Numbered from the stretch's first letter, positions 30,305-40,560 are shown. The stretch: DNA of 41,677 bases from Stentor coeruleus (GCA_001970955.1 MPUH01000649.1:1-41677); one strand, 5' to 3'. Program-made: numbers and translations. The notes: generated from the sequence alone by a model not told the origin.

Positions 30305-31972
30305 ATGTCTGATCTGAAGGACTCAATCCAAAAGAGTAAGGAGGAAAGGATCAAAAAACTCGAGGCTCTGCGAAAAGCCAAGCAGGAACGTGAAGATGCA
30401 AAAAAGCGTCAAGCCCAATACCTCGAGCCTAGCCAGCGAGAAGACATGAACCGTAGTTACAACAGCGACCTATCCTTAAATATCTCATCAGACTCTCCTC
30501 AAGCTCAAATCCTTTCACCGAAAAAAGCTGATATTGGTATCAAAACCTTCAACAAAATGTACTTGATGCCAAAAGCTAAGTCTATAGTCTATGAAAGGGA
30601 AATCCAAGTTGAAATTGAGACTGACTCTGAAGATGAAGAGAAGACAGAAAACAAAGGAGTAAGAAATGCGGCAAATGAAAGGACAGGAAAAGCTGAAACT
30701 AAAGAAGAAGAAGTAGCTGAAGCAGCAAAGCCTAAAGAAATGGATCCAGAAGAAGCTGAAGTACTTATAGGGACAAAGGAATTTGGGGAATTCTTTAACA
30801 GATGTTCATTTGTTGTAGAAAAAGCTCTGGAGGAAAAATATAATGTTATTGAGGATTTTATATTACAACAGAAAGTTGAAGACCCTTTTGATCAGAAAGG
30901 AAAAATGAAGCTTTTGCAGATGCTGCATTTTAAAGATGAGGATAGGTGTATATCATCTTTGGACTGGTCAGCTCATTTTGATGACACTATTGTAGCATCT
31001 TATATAAAAGCAGAGTTGTCAGAAACTAAATTTCCACATGGGATTATTAATATTTGGCATTTAGAAGACCCTTCAGTACCAAAACACACTTTGTACTCAC
31101 AAAGCTCGATAACTCAAGCACAAATCTACCCTAATGACCCTAATATTTTGCTTGGAGGCAGCTATACTGGTCAGCTTCTTATATGGGACTTAAGAGCTAA
31201 AGCCCTCCCTATCCAACGTTCCCCAGCTTTGAATAAAGGCCACACTTTCCCAATAATCGGCATTTCTTTTGCTGAAAGCCGCCATTCTAGTAATTGTGTA
31301 TCCTTATCTTCAGATGGAAAACTCTGTGTTTGGATGATGAGCTTGCTGCAGACTCCTGTTGATACTTTCGGTAAATTATAAGTAGAAATCAAGCAAAGAA
31401 ATGAAATCAGCATCAATTGTATGGACTTTTTAGCTGTTGAACCTTGGACATATACTGTTGGCACAGAAGAAGGGCTTATAATAAATGGAGTTATTCAAGG
31501 AAGTCTAAACATTGAAAAAGAAGAAATAAATAATCAGACCATGGCTCCAATTACAAGTGTCCATAATCATCCAAACACTGAAAGTTCACTTTTATTAGCA
31601 AGTTCTGTTGATTGGACTGTGCGATTATATCAAAAAGGTACTGGAAAACAACTTATGAGCATCGATGCTTATGATGAATACGTCTATGATGCAAGATGGA
31701 GCCCAGCTAACCCTTGCATTTTTGCATGCTGTGATGGAGACGGGAATCTCGACGTTTGGGATATCGGCAAAAACATAGAAACACCTTATACAAGGCAAAA
31801 CACCAGCTCAAAAGCACTTAACCGAGTTGCTTGGGATAATAACGGGTACAGGATTGCAGCTGGGAACTCAGCTTCAGCTATATACATTTATCAGCTTGAA
31901 AAAGATTTTGCACATGCTAAAAATGATGACTGGCTCAAAGCTATAATGCACTTAGGGAACAATCCAAATTAA
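30305..31972 (+). CDS. DYNC1I: Cytoplasmic dynein 1 intermediate chain
   Basis: Scaffolding subunit of cytoplasmic dynein that binds the heavy chain through its WD40 propeller and dynactin and light chains through its N-terminus. 550 residues after splicing a 15-nt intron (31371-31385). The N-terminus is the conserved Lys/Glu/Arg single helix (MSDLKDSIQKSKEERIKKLE...), followed by a Ser/acidic linker with 'ETDSEDEE'. Seven WD-type repeats run from about residue 215 to the end (for example 'LLIWDLRA', 'LCVWMMS', 'LDVWDIG'). Slightly shorter than animal chains (about 610-645). Ends TAA, 25 bp from the converging FYVE-like gene's stop. Confidence 0.93.
31371..31385 (+). other. 15-nt spliceosomal intron in dynein chain
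   Basis: GTAAATTATAAGTAG. Splicing joins 'DTF' to 'EIKQRNEIS' through a split Glu codon. Retention would meet TAA. Confidence 0.9.
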
Positions 31973-31997
31973 CTTAGGAATTTTATAGAATATACTA

Positions 31998-32837
31998 CTA
32001 AGATATAATGCATGATGCACAGGCACCTGATTTCTTAGCCTGGACTTTCGCTTGAGCTTCAGTTTTTATAGGCACAACATTTTTGAATATCCCAGCAAAA
32101 GCATTCTGTACTGCAATATAGCAATTTGAGCAAACAACTTTTTTTATTATCCTCACAGGGACTTGTAAACGGATAAAATCTCTTAGTTCTGTAACATTTG
32201 CTAAGAGTTTCGTTCTTTCTCTAGTTTGCTCGTCTAGAGCGATTTTCATATGCTCAGCTTCTTTTTCTAAATCCCCAACCCTTTTTTCATCGTATTCAGC
32301 TATAGCTTTACGCTTGCTGATTTCTGATTCTAAGATTTGGATATCTCCTTCGATTTTTTGGTTTTCTTTTTGAAAGTTATTGATTTGTTCGATTAGGCTT
32401 TTTTTATCAGACAATGATTTTTCTGAAATTTCTTTGAGTTCATTTTTTAGGTTTAAAGCTCGAATATTTTCTTTGTTGAGCTTTATGGTCATTTGAGCCC
32501 TTTTTGACCCGAGTTCTTGGATGTCACTACCGATTTTTTCTTTCAGTTCATCATATGAGGTCATTTCTTCTATTATTTGCTTATGGATGCATTCATCGCA
32601 GGTACGATCAGTATTACCTATACTTGTAACTCCTGAATGTAAAAGACAAGCAATTTTGCAACAGACTCGACATTGGATATTCTTTTTGCCTTTGGCTGAG
32701 CAATCATAACAAGGTTGGCTGCTAGGCTTAGGCTGTTTAGATTCTTCGCTTGTCGCTTCGAGGGATGGACGATTGGAGATCTTGGTAAGGATGTTTCCAA
32801 ATGATCTTCGTAAGGAGTTTGTTGCTGGTGAGCTCAT
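31998..32837 (-). CDS. FYVE-like zinc finger plus coiled coil
   Basis: A 279-residue protein. Residues 43-83 have eight spaced ligands (C43, C46, C56, C59, C64, H67, C80, C83), the cross-brace layout of FYVE/FYVE-related fingers, with QCRVCCKIAC resembling the family HHCRxCGxxxC segment; the basic PI3P-binding motif is weak (KKNIQCR), so lipid binding is uncertain. A coiled coil follows (about 85-215), then a conserved-looking tail with CxxC (CSNC) and a C-terminal CASC. Starts at ATG 32837, ends TAG. Endosomal or membrane-trafficking function is inferred from the finger type only. Confidence 0.75.
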   Translation of the reverse strand: MSSPATNSLRRSFGNILTKISNRPSLEATSEESKQPKPSSQPCYDCSAKGKKNIQCRVCCKIACLLHSGVTSIGNTDRTCDECIHKQIIEEMTSYDELKEKIGSDIQELGSKRAQMTIKLNKENIRALNLKNELKEISEKSLSDKKSLIEQINNFQKENQKIEGDIQILESEISKRKAIAEYDEKRVGDLEKEAEHMKIALDEQTRERTKLLANVTELRDFIRLQVPVRIIKKVVCSNCYIAVQNAFAGIFKNVVPIKTEAQAKVQAKKSGACASCIIS

Positions 32838-33704
32838 ATTTATTTTTTAAGGTAAGTTGGAGAATTTATGAGAAATGTTATAATAAGATGGTTTAGAGTT
32901 AGATACAGTTTTTAAAGGTGATTTGGGAGTGTTTGATAAAGATTTTTGGGTGGTTAGTGATAATTTTATAATTATAGAGAAAGGAAGATGAGATAATGAG
33001 AATCATGTTTTTTTAAGATGGTTTTGAATGAAATCATTTAGTTATAATACAACTAGCAATAGTTGATACTATATTTTGAGATTTTAGATTTATTTATGAT
33101 TTCTATTAAGAAAATTGGTTTTTTAAGTAGACAATTTAATGAGTTAGTAAACTTTTAGCTTTNTATGATTTCTATTAAGAAAATTGGTTTTTTAAGTAGA
33201 CAATTTAATGAGTTAGTAAACTTTTAGCTTTGAAAAGATGATGTGCAGATTTATTAGATCTACTTTTAGAAATAAACAGTTTTTATCTAGTATTTGCTTT
33301 AACATAGTTCAAAGCATATTTATCATTTGGTATATACCCATTTCGNTGAAAAGATGATGTGCAGATTTATTAGATCTACTTTTAGAAATAAACAGTTTTT
33401 ATCTAGTATTGCTTTAACATAGTTCAAAGCATATTTATCATTTGGTATATACCCATTTCACATTATAATGTATTTTTAATTTTCAAGCCTACTCTAAAAT
33501 AAAATTCTATCATCTAAACCAATTTGCTTATAGGACATTGCTAACTTAATATCTTTCAAAAATCAATGATCATAATCATTGTCTAGTCTTATAACATTTT
33601 CCAAATTTTTTCTTAAAACTATATAATTTACTTCATAACTTTGATTTTTCCCTTATAATCATGCAATTTCTTATAAAATTCAAGCAATTCATTTACACTC
33701 ATAC
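32838..33704. other. Intergenic with two contig-join duplications
   Basis: G-rich upstream of the FYVE-like gene, C-rich at 33470-33704 downstream of the next minus-strand gene. 33095-33162 repeats as 33164-33231, and 33231-33345 repeats as 33347-33460, each around an 'n'; these are assembly overlaps. No gene recognised. Confidence 0.6.
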
Positions 33705-34784
33705 TTATTTTTTATTTTTTATATACGCAGCATACTCAGGGAACTGTGTTTCAAACACATATAGAGCTTCTTCAGCTGCTTCATTAGTATGCTTTCTCCT
33801 ATCCCTTTCAGTCTTTTCATATTTTTCAAAGCTATCTAAAGAATCTTTCATATTTTCTCTAAGCGCTTTGACATCGCTCCATACATCATAATTGATGTTT
33901 TTGAGGTTATTTTTTCTTTCAATATCTCTTTGTATTTTTTGTATTTGCAAATTCTTCCTTTCTATTTCGTCAAGGAGCTGAGCTGACTCTTTTTGTAGTT
34001 CCATTTCCCATGCTACAATATCATGAGCAGTTTTTATTTCTCTTTCTTCTAAGGTTTTTTGTGATTGCTGGACAAAAAGTAGAAGCTTGTCTAAAATTAT
34101 TCCTAAGTCACTGTCAAGGTAGGTTAATGACTTGCTTTCTGCGTAATAAAGAGCGTCAAGGGTACGTTTTTCATCTACAGCATTTCTTTTGGCTGTGGAA
34201 AACTCATATGAATGAGAATAAACCCCATATCCAAGTTCAACAAAAGATGCCATTTCTTTCGTATCCGAAAATTTTCCGCTAATCTCATCATAACCATACT
34301 TAAAATCCCTTTTCATATCCCCAAGAACTTTAGAAACTTTTTCCAAAAACACTGGGTCTTTTTTCTCAAATGCTTCCACCATCTGTTCTCTTAACTGTAA
34401 AATACTCTCTTGCGCATCACTTAAAGATATCAACTGCAATATAAAATTCATATTCTCTCCACACTTTTTCTCTTTAATCTGTTTTAATTGTTCTCCATCA
34501 TGTTTCAAATTTTTGTTACAATTCTGAACAAAATACTGGCCAGCTTCCAATTCATCATCAAGTTCTTTTAAATCTAACTCAGCCCTGCCAACAGCATCAA
34601 AAGCATCAACCTCAACAGCTGTGATTCCTCTAATTTCCTCTTCAAATTCACCTCTATTCTTATCAAAACTCAGTACTAAGTTATTATCATCACGAATATT
34701 CAGTTTCTGTATTTCAAATAGCAAGTCGATTACAGATTCATACATAGCCCAAACTGTGACGAGGAATAAAAAAACACTTTTCAT
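33705..34784 (-). CDS. Secreted coiled-coil protein, granule-matrix-like
   Basis: A 359-residue protein beginning MKSVFLFLVTVWAMYES, a good cleavable signal peptide (about 1-15), with no later membrane span. The rest is acidic and largely helical (Glu/Lys/Asp/Leu), with three cysteines (CNK, KKC and none further downstream that I see) and heptad-like stretches at 100-150 and 230-335. Signal peptide plus acidic coiled coil is the design of ciliate secretory-granule proteins (Tetrahymena GRL, Paramecium trichocyst matrix proteins), but I see no diagnostic motif, so this is a suggestion. Starts ATG, ends TAA. Confidence 0.75.
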   Translation of the reverse strand: MKSVFLFLVTVWAMYESVIDLLFEIQKLNIRDDNNLVLSFDKNRGEFEEEIRGITAVEVDAFDAVGRAELDLKELDDELEAGQYFVQNCNKNLKHDGEQLKQIKEKKCGENMNFILQLISLSDAQESILQLREQMVEAFEKKDPVFLEKVSKVLGDMKRDFKYGYDEISGKFSDTKEMASFVELGYGVYSHSYEFSTAKRNAVDEKRTLDALYYAESKSLTYLDSDLGIILDKLLLFVQQSQKTLEEREIKTAHDIVAWEMELQKESAQLLDEIERKNLQIQKIQRDIERKNNLKNINYDVWSDVKALRENMKDSLDSFEKYEKTERDRRKHTNEAAEEALYVFETQFPEYAAYIKNKK

Positions 34785-36385
34785 ACTATTTAAATTCTAA
34801 CGGAATCATTTTAAAGCCTTAGCTAAAAATGGTATATTTTCATCAGTTATGTTGCTCTATTCATTATTAAAATTTTAATCTTTTAAAAGGCGATACTAGT
34901 AAAATATCTCCTTAAGATCTTCAATATTTTTCCTATGCTTAAAGCTTCACTAGGATTAATGCTGCTTAGTTAAAAATAGGAAAATTTCATCAAAACTAAT
35001 TCTTCATTTTTTAGCATCCTAAAACATCTAAATCATTTTCTTCATTTATTGATCGGTCTATAGTTGAGTTGATAAACTTGGCTGAGTTTNTCTGCTTAGT
35101 TAAAAATAGGAAAATTTCATCAAAACTAATTCTTCATTTTTTAGCATCCTAAAATATCTAAATCATTTTCTTCATTTATTGATCGGTCTATAGTTGAGTT
35201 GATAAACTTGGCTGAGTTTGTAAGTTTCATTGTAATAATAATTTATAACCTGAAATTTTCTTTAAAATTAACTACTTTGATGCTTTCATGAAATCATAAA
35301 GATCAACTAAAGCTATTTATGAATTAGTTAAGGTCTGATGAAAGAGTTAATGATTAGGTTAGAAACTACACCGATTTATGATGCAATTTTTTTACATATT
35401 ATCTGAGATATGCCCAGTCCTAGAGTTTCCCTTCTTTGACTCAAATAAATAGGATTTTATTGGGTTGCCAAACCTCACCTCCAGTTTGTTGCATGCATCT
35501 AAAGATCTTGGCTATGGAGGTATATGCATTTTTTTTATTATATTTATATCCCTTGTGTATTGTTAGGACGTTTAGAGATAACAAGCTGAGTTGGTATAAT
35601 TTTGGATAGTGTAAATAAGATAACCCCAGAGTCTCAAATTCATCTAATATCAATGTCAAGGGAGTTTATATATAACTCCTACTGTAATACCTGGCTAGCC
35701 TTCTTAGTACAATTTTTGTGTAGTGATTTTTTATGATATACAAAATTTTCATTATAACTCATTCTCAATACAAATTTGTTTTTGGCTTTGATATCATCCC
35801 ATTTTATTTTTATTAATAATGATTTTGATTAGCTTGAAATAAAAATTCAGGTTTATTATTGCATGAAAGTTGTAAGGATTTGAGGATAATTTTTTTGATA
35901 AGGAATTGAAAAGATTATTAAGAAATTAGGCTTGATACTGATTCTGAGTTGAGAATTATGTATTTTGGTGTTGTAGATGGGGTTGCTAGAGGATGATTTA
36001 AATCACAATTAAGAGTGGCAACTGAAATGAAGTTTTTATACTAAGATCACTATTTATTAAACTAAATAGCAAATAAAACTCAAAATTTAAATTGTCATTT
36101 CAAATATAAAACACAATCAAACTTAAACCTGGCTTATATACAAAACCTTCCCTTAGACTAGCTCTAAGTTTAGATTCTTCATAATTAAAACATCAAAAAA
36201 TCCCAAAAAAAAACAACCACACCATTCTTAATAAAATTCAATTTTTTTTCTACAAAACTCCATCAAACCCTAAAAAATCTAATTCTCAAACAACTCACAT
36301 ATAAAACTTATCACAAGCCAATACCCAAAATTCCTTAAAACTTCAAACAACAATTCTAAATCCTCAACAAAAATATATAATACAA
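34785..36385. other. 1.6-kb stretch with a contig-join duplication and weak relics
   Basis: 34962-35089 and 35092-35219 are one sequence duplicated around the 'n' at 35090, with one visible mismatch. A minus-strand open frame at 35441-35659 lacks an ATG and has no recognisable domain; it may be a gene remnant. 36080-36385 is strongly C-rich, the upstream flank of the next plus-strand gene. No RNA gene recognised. Confidence 0.5.
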
Positions 36386-37468
36386 ATGAAAGCTAAAGAA
36401 ATAAACTATCAAGAAAAAGTTGAAGAATATTCTAAAACCCTCAAGCAACAAATCAAAGGACTAGATGCTCATATAGATACAGTCTTACAAAAGCATGAGC
36501 AGGATTTTCTAAATGCATTCAAATGTCAAATGTTTGCACTATATTCCCAGCTAAAAGACTTAAAAAAGAAAAACGATGAAAACGAAGTCCGGCTTAAACA
36601 TGACGAACAAATGAATAAACTCCAAAAATCCTTAGAATGGTTCCGAGATGAAGCGGTAAAGCTTGGTGAAAGCACTCAGTACTATAAAAAAGAATCAGAA
36701 AAGTGGAAAGCTAAGGCTGAAAGTTTAGAAGACGATAGGAAATTCTTAGAAAACCAGCTTAAAGCGACTAAAAGGAAGATAAAGTTACTGCAAATTGATA
36801 GAGAAGAGTCTAAAAATTCAGATACGTCATTGCAAACATCATTTTTCCGCACCCAAGACCCTTCATCTTTGAAGTTCACCCCTTCGAACAAGTCAGGTGA
36901 GATTGTTTTAGAGCTATTTCACAAGGCTAATTGCCACATTGATGAGTTTATGCATGAATTAGAAAAGTTCTTCAATGATTTAGAAAATAAATATAACGAG
37001 TCTTTAAAGCATATAAAAAACAGTTTGGAAGTTGAGAGGAAAAGGTACAAAACAATGTCAGCTCAGCAAACCTCAGTATTTTTTGCAAAGAGCGACCTTG
37101 AGAATTTGTTTTTAGAGTGTGTGGAAGAGGTTAGAAAAGAAGTTAATAAAAGGAAAATACAAACTGTAGCCCAACAAAAATTCTTTAAAAAATGTAATGT
37201 TGTTCATAAGGAAATTAGAGATGTTTTAACACCTGGGGACAAAAGAAAGATACTTGAAATGCTGATTTCGAATGAGCAGGTTTTGATATTATTGTATGAA
37301 AAACTTTTTCCTTATAGAGCGAATCAATATGGGAATAATATTCGTAAGGATGATAGAGAAAGAAATGAGCAGACACCTGATCTAGAAGAACTCCTTAGAC
37401 AGGTCCCTTCAAAGCCCAGCACAGCTAAAGTTCCTTATTATTCTTATAGAGGGAAATCTTTAAATTAA
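36386..37468 (+). CDS. Coiled-coil protein, possibly ciliary
   Basis: A 360-residue protein. Residues 1-145 are almost continuous coiled coil, including 'LQKSLEWFRDEAVKLGESTQ' and a Lys-rich 'LKATKRKIKLLQ' end, a pattern I associate loosely with uncharacterised axonemal or basal-body coiled-coil proteins. A Ser/Thr/Phe-rich linker (145-175) leads to a second helical region (175-310) and a basic disordered tail. No catalytic residues, signal peptide or membrane span. Starts ATG in 'atacaaATG', ends TAA. Preceded by a 300-bp C-rich flank. Confidence 0.8.
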   Translation: MKAKEINYQEKVEEYSKTLKQQIKGLDAHIDTVLQKHEQDFLNAFKCQMFALYSQLKDLKKKNDENEVRLKHDEQMNKLQKSLEWFRDEAVKLGESTQYYKKESEKWKAKAESLEDDRKFLENQLKATKRKIKLLQIDREESKNSDTSLQTSFFRTQDPSSLKFTPSNKSGEIVLELFHKANCHIDEFMHELEKFFNDLENKYNESLKHIKNSLEVERKRYKTMSAQQTSVFFAKSDLENLFLECVEEVRKEVNKRKIQTVAQQKFFKKCNVVHKEIRDVLTPGDKRKILEMLISNEQVLILLYEKLFPYRANQYGNNIRKDDRERNEQTPDLEELLRQVPSKPSTAKVPYYSYRGKSLN

Positions 37469-37591
37469 TATTTTAAGATTCTATTTATATGCATTAAGAG
37501 TGCATATGATNATCATATATGATAACAACTTCTCCTTCATTCGCTTGCATCAAAAAAATCACAAACAACAACCTATTTTATTAAATTTCAA

Positions 37592-38491
37592 TTAATAATC
37601 CAATCCCTTCCCATCAATACTCATCATCCCTTTGCACTTTGACCTTCCCTTCTTCTTAAGCATTTTTTTCTTCAGTTTGGCATAAGTAGAGTCCGCACTA
37701 TACATCTGCGAATTTTCATTAACTGAAATTTCTGGTATGGGCCTATTCTTAAAATTAAACATCCCTCTTTCAGGTAGTTTAGTATAATTCGTCTGCTGCT
37801 CCTGACTAATCAAACTCTGTAAATTGAACTTTTTCTTCGGCATCGACACTGTTTCAACAGCATTACTCTCTTTATGCAAAGCTGTATACTCTGTATTTAT
37901 ATCATAAATCATACGACTCCATTTGTCGATAAGCATTTTCGCATATTTTTTTATAGCTTGTGCTTCATTAGGATTGTTATATATCCCCATAACACTTTTC
38001 CCAAGATCACTACCCTGTAAATTATCAACTGTAATCGGCAAATCTTGTATTGCCTGAAGTAGTCCTGAACGTAATGGCGTTGATGGAAATGATCCATCTG
38101 GTAATTGACCAAGCCATCTACCTAATACAACACAGCCATTCATACCGAGAAATAAATCATGATGCTTGGCTACTTTGAGAAATTTGAGTACTTTATCAAG
38201 CATTTTGAGTTTGTTTAAAGCTGGAGCACCATCAATATTAGCTTGGATATCGCTTTCAGCTGCTTTGTTCATAGAGTCTAAGAGCTGGTCGATCATATTT
38301 TCATCTTCTTCTTCGTCTTGGTAATGACTTAAGGGTACACGCCGCTTTTTTTTTATAAGAGCGTTTATCATTTCTGGCTGATCGTCTTCTTCGGTGTTTG
38401 ATTCGCTTTCTTGAGCTTTGTTGGCAATAGAATTGCTTTCGTCTTCAGATGATCTCTCTCCTGGAAGGGAATCCTCGTATTTGTCACTCAT
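37592..38491 (-). CDS. IWS1: IWS1/Spn1 transcription elongation factor
   Basis: Partner of SPT6 on elongating RNA polymerase II. The 299-residue protein has an acidic, Ser-rich N-terminus (1-60) and a TFIIS N-terminal-type helical domain at about 85-200: LNKLKMLDKVLKFLK, LGRWLGQLPDGSFPSTPLR, ILQxLP-like 'QDLPITVDNLQGSDLGKSVMG' (read in parts), and 'IYNNPNEAQAIKKYAKMLIDKWSRMIY', which matches the family 'L...HPKE...N..A..LI..WSRPIF'. A basic tail follows. Starts ATG, ends TAA. Divergent from the NEK kinase with a 312-bp shared flank. Confidence 0.92.
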   Translation of the reverse strand: MSDKYEDSLPGERSSEDESNSIANKAQESESNTEEDDQPEMINALIKKKRRVPLSHYQDEEEDENMIDQLLDSMNKAAESDIQANIDGAPALNKLKMLDKVLKFLKVAKHHDLFLGMNGCVVLGRWLGQLPDGSFPSTPLRSGLLQAIQDLPITVDNLQGSDLGKSVMGIYNNPNEAQAIKKYAKMLIDKWSRMIYDINTEYTALHKESNAVETVSMPKKKFNLQSLISQEQQTNYTKLPERGMFNFKNRPIPEISVNENSQMYSADSTYAKLKKKMLKKKGRSKCKGMMSIDGKGLDY

Positions 38492-38803
38492 TTATACAGC
38501 CCCCCTTTCTTGGAAGTTTATTGACTTTTATTATGGAGATGTGATATACATAAATATTTTTTGGTTTGACCATTTGTATGAATAGGAATAAAAATATTTA
38601 GCGTTTTTGTGATGATTTAGGATGAAAATTTAAAAGAAAATTAGGTGAAGGGCTATTTATAGTGAAAATTAGGGATTAGCATATAATCATTTTACCTATC
38701 CTTAAAGCTTGCCAAATAACTAAGTTAATCTTCCTTTCGTATTATTCTACAGTTCCAAAAGATCCTCCCACAATTTTTCTGTTTTACCTCAAATAATTCG
38801 AAA
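38492..38803. promoter_or_regulatory. Divergent promoter, IWS1 and NEK kinase
   Basis: 312 bp. The IWS1 side is G-rich on the plus strand and the NEK side C-rich, so each gene has a C-rich upstream flank on its coding strand. The switch point is near 38690. No defined motif. Confidence 0.45.
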
Positions 38804-39772
38804 ATGGAAAATTATGAAATTATTCAAACAATCGGAGAAGGGTCTTTCGGCCAAGTGTCCAAAATCCGTCGTAAAGCCGATGGCAAACTTTTAGTCTGGA
38901 AAGAAATTAAATACGGTGCTATGAACGAACGAGAAAAACAACAACTTGTCGCTGAAGTTAATATCCTCCGAGAACTGCGTCATCCAAACATAGTCCGATA
39001 CTACGACCGTTTAATAGATAAAGTGAATTCAAGAATCTACATTGTCATGGAATTCTGTGAAGGTGGCGACATGTCAGGAGTGATAAAAAAATGCAAACGC
39101 GATAGGGACTTTTTACCTGAAGAAATCATATGGAAAATTTTCATGCAAATCGTTTTAGCTTTGCACGAATGCCACAAGAGAAAAGATGGAAAAATCCTCC
39201 ATCGTGATTTGAAACCAGCAAATATATTCTTAGATAGTAGTATGAATGTAAAACTTGGAGATTTTGGATTATCAAGGATGATGGGACAAGAGAGTGAGTT
39301 TGCTAAAACTCATGTTGGGACACCTTATTATATGTCTCCAGAACAAATAACGGATTCTCATTATAATGAAAAGTCTGATATTTGGTCTTTAGGATGTTTA
39401 TTGTATGAGTTCGCATCTTTGTCCCGACCTTTTGAAGCTCCAAATGCTGGGGCTTTAGCTGTAAAAATAAAATCTGGCAAAGTTGAAAAGCTTCCAACAA
39501 GGTATTCTGAAGAGTTGCAGAGGGTGGTCAATTGGATGTTGAATATGGATCCTAATATGCGTCCTTCAGTAGAGGATTTACTGAACCTGTCACAAGTATC
39601 TTTAAGAATAAGAGAGAAAAAATTCAGGGAAAATCAGTTGGCGCTGAAGAAAAAGGAAGAGGAGCTAAAAAAAAAGGAAGCAGAAATTAATGCTATTGAA
39701 GAAGAAAACAGGCTCAAAAGGTTAGAATTAGATGAAAGGGAAAACAAACTTCGAGAATTAGAACTAAGATAA
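38804..39772 (+). CDS. NIMA-related kinase (NEK2-like)
   Basis: Ser/Thr kinase of 322 residues. Kinase domain about 4-262: glycine loop GEGSFG (11-16), lysine K33 in VWKEI, catalytic loop LHRDLKPAN (132-140), DFG at 153-155, activation-loop THVGTPYYMSPE (169-180), where Thr173-type residues are phosphorylated in NEKs. A coiled coil follows (about 268-322), the NEK2 arrangement in which it drives dimerisation, but the long C-terminal extension of animal NEK2 is missing. NEKs act in cilia, basal bodies and mitosis. Starts ATG, ends TAA. Confidence 0.93.
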   Translation: MENYEIIQTIGEGSFGQVSKIRRKADGKLLVWKEIKYGAMNEREKQQLVAEVNILRELRHPNIVRYYDRLIDKVNSRIYIVMEFCEGGDMSGVIKKCKRDRDFLPEEIIWKIFMQIVLALHECHKRKDGKILHRDLKPANIFLDSSMNVKLGDFGLSRMMGQESEFAKTHVGTPYYMSPEQITDSHYNEKSDIWSLGCLLYEFASLSRPFEAPNAGALAVKIKSGKVEKLPTRYSEELQRVVNWMLNMDPNMRPSVEDLLNLSQVSLRIREKKFRENQLALKKKEEELKKKEAEINAIEEENRLKRLELDERENKLRELELR

Positions 39773-39825
39773 ATTTATATAATAATTGCAAAAATAAAAG
39801 CACCTTTTTATTTAATAAAAAGTTA

Positions 39826-40035
39826 TTAATTATATGTTTTTCTGAGAAACTTGTCACGTAGCATAAACCATTGTTCTGAGTTGGTGTTTATAATCCCAAG
39901 TTTAGTCTTTGTTGCCAAGGGCTTGAATTCATACTTCTTCCTCAAGAGCTCGTTGCCTTTAAGGATCCTTAGGTCAGAGATTATATTATTTAAATCATCA
40001 TCTAGTATTGCATATTCATTATCAATATACAACAT
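39826..40035 (-). CDS. Small ORF or 3' end of a decayed gene
   Basis: A 69-residue frame from ATG 40035 to TAA, hydrophilic, with 'LRILKGNELLRKKYEFKPLATK' and 'NSEQWFMLRDKFLRKTYN' (read in parts). No domain recognised. It lies downstream of a decayed minus-strand frame (40130-40560) and could be its surviving 3' end rather than a separate gene. Its stop is 54 bp from the NEK kinase stop, a usual convergent spacing here. Confidence 0.4.
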   Translation of the reverse strand: MLYIDNEYAILDDDLNNIISDLRILKGNELLRKKYEFKPLATKTKLGIINTNSEQWFMLRDKFLRKTYN

Positions 40036-40129
40036 AATGTGTTAAATTCTTTGAATTTACTTTTGGCTATAATTCTTACTGATAAATTTATTAATATTGC
40101 TGTGCAAATATCTATAAGTTTTTCATTGA

Positions 40130-40560
40130 TACTAAGCATTTTTTTTTACTACCCGAACCATATCTAAGTTGACCATGGAGATCTAGCTTTGTTTTCATAA
40201 AAATTTTGTTAAAAGCACAGGGAGGTCCTTAGCAGTTTTTTATCTTAGAGGATCTGTTCATTGTCTTTACTATATTTAAAAATTTTATTCAATCAACTCA
40301 TTGCATTGTTTCTGTACTTAGCTTCACTATAGTAAACTTAATACCTAACTTATTTAGACAAAACCTTAAGGTTTAAAAGACTAAGTCATGTTGATTCATC
40401 TACTTAGATAATGAATTCCTGAATCTTTTCCCATTAAGGCTTGAATCCATTAAGTCTTTTCCTCTTTGTCTTAGTATGCTTTCTCAGCTAGTTATGCAAT
40501 AAAATGCTTCAATTTATTCTTTACTTTAACTTAATAAACTGATCATTATTCCTTCACATC
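40130..40560 (-). pseudogene. Possible decayed gene with PH-domain-like end
   Basis: Minus-strand frames broken by TAA, TAG and some TGA. One segment (40432-40510) reads KHFIA-stop-LAEKAY-stop-DKEEKT-stop-WIQALMG, similar to the last strand and helix of a pleckstrin-homology domain ('..l.A....EK..WI.AL'). A second segment nearer 40150-40300 reads NKIFKYSKDNEQIL and later ENKARSPWST. Weak; in AT-rich DNA such frames can arise by chance. Confidence 0.2.

Noticed and set aside
35441..35659. 72-codon minus-strand frame
   Set aside because: No ATG, no recognised motif, no supporting flank; at most a gene remnant.
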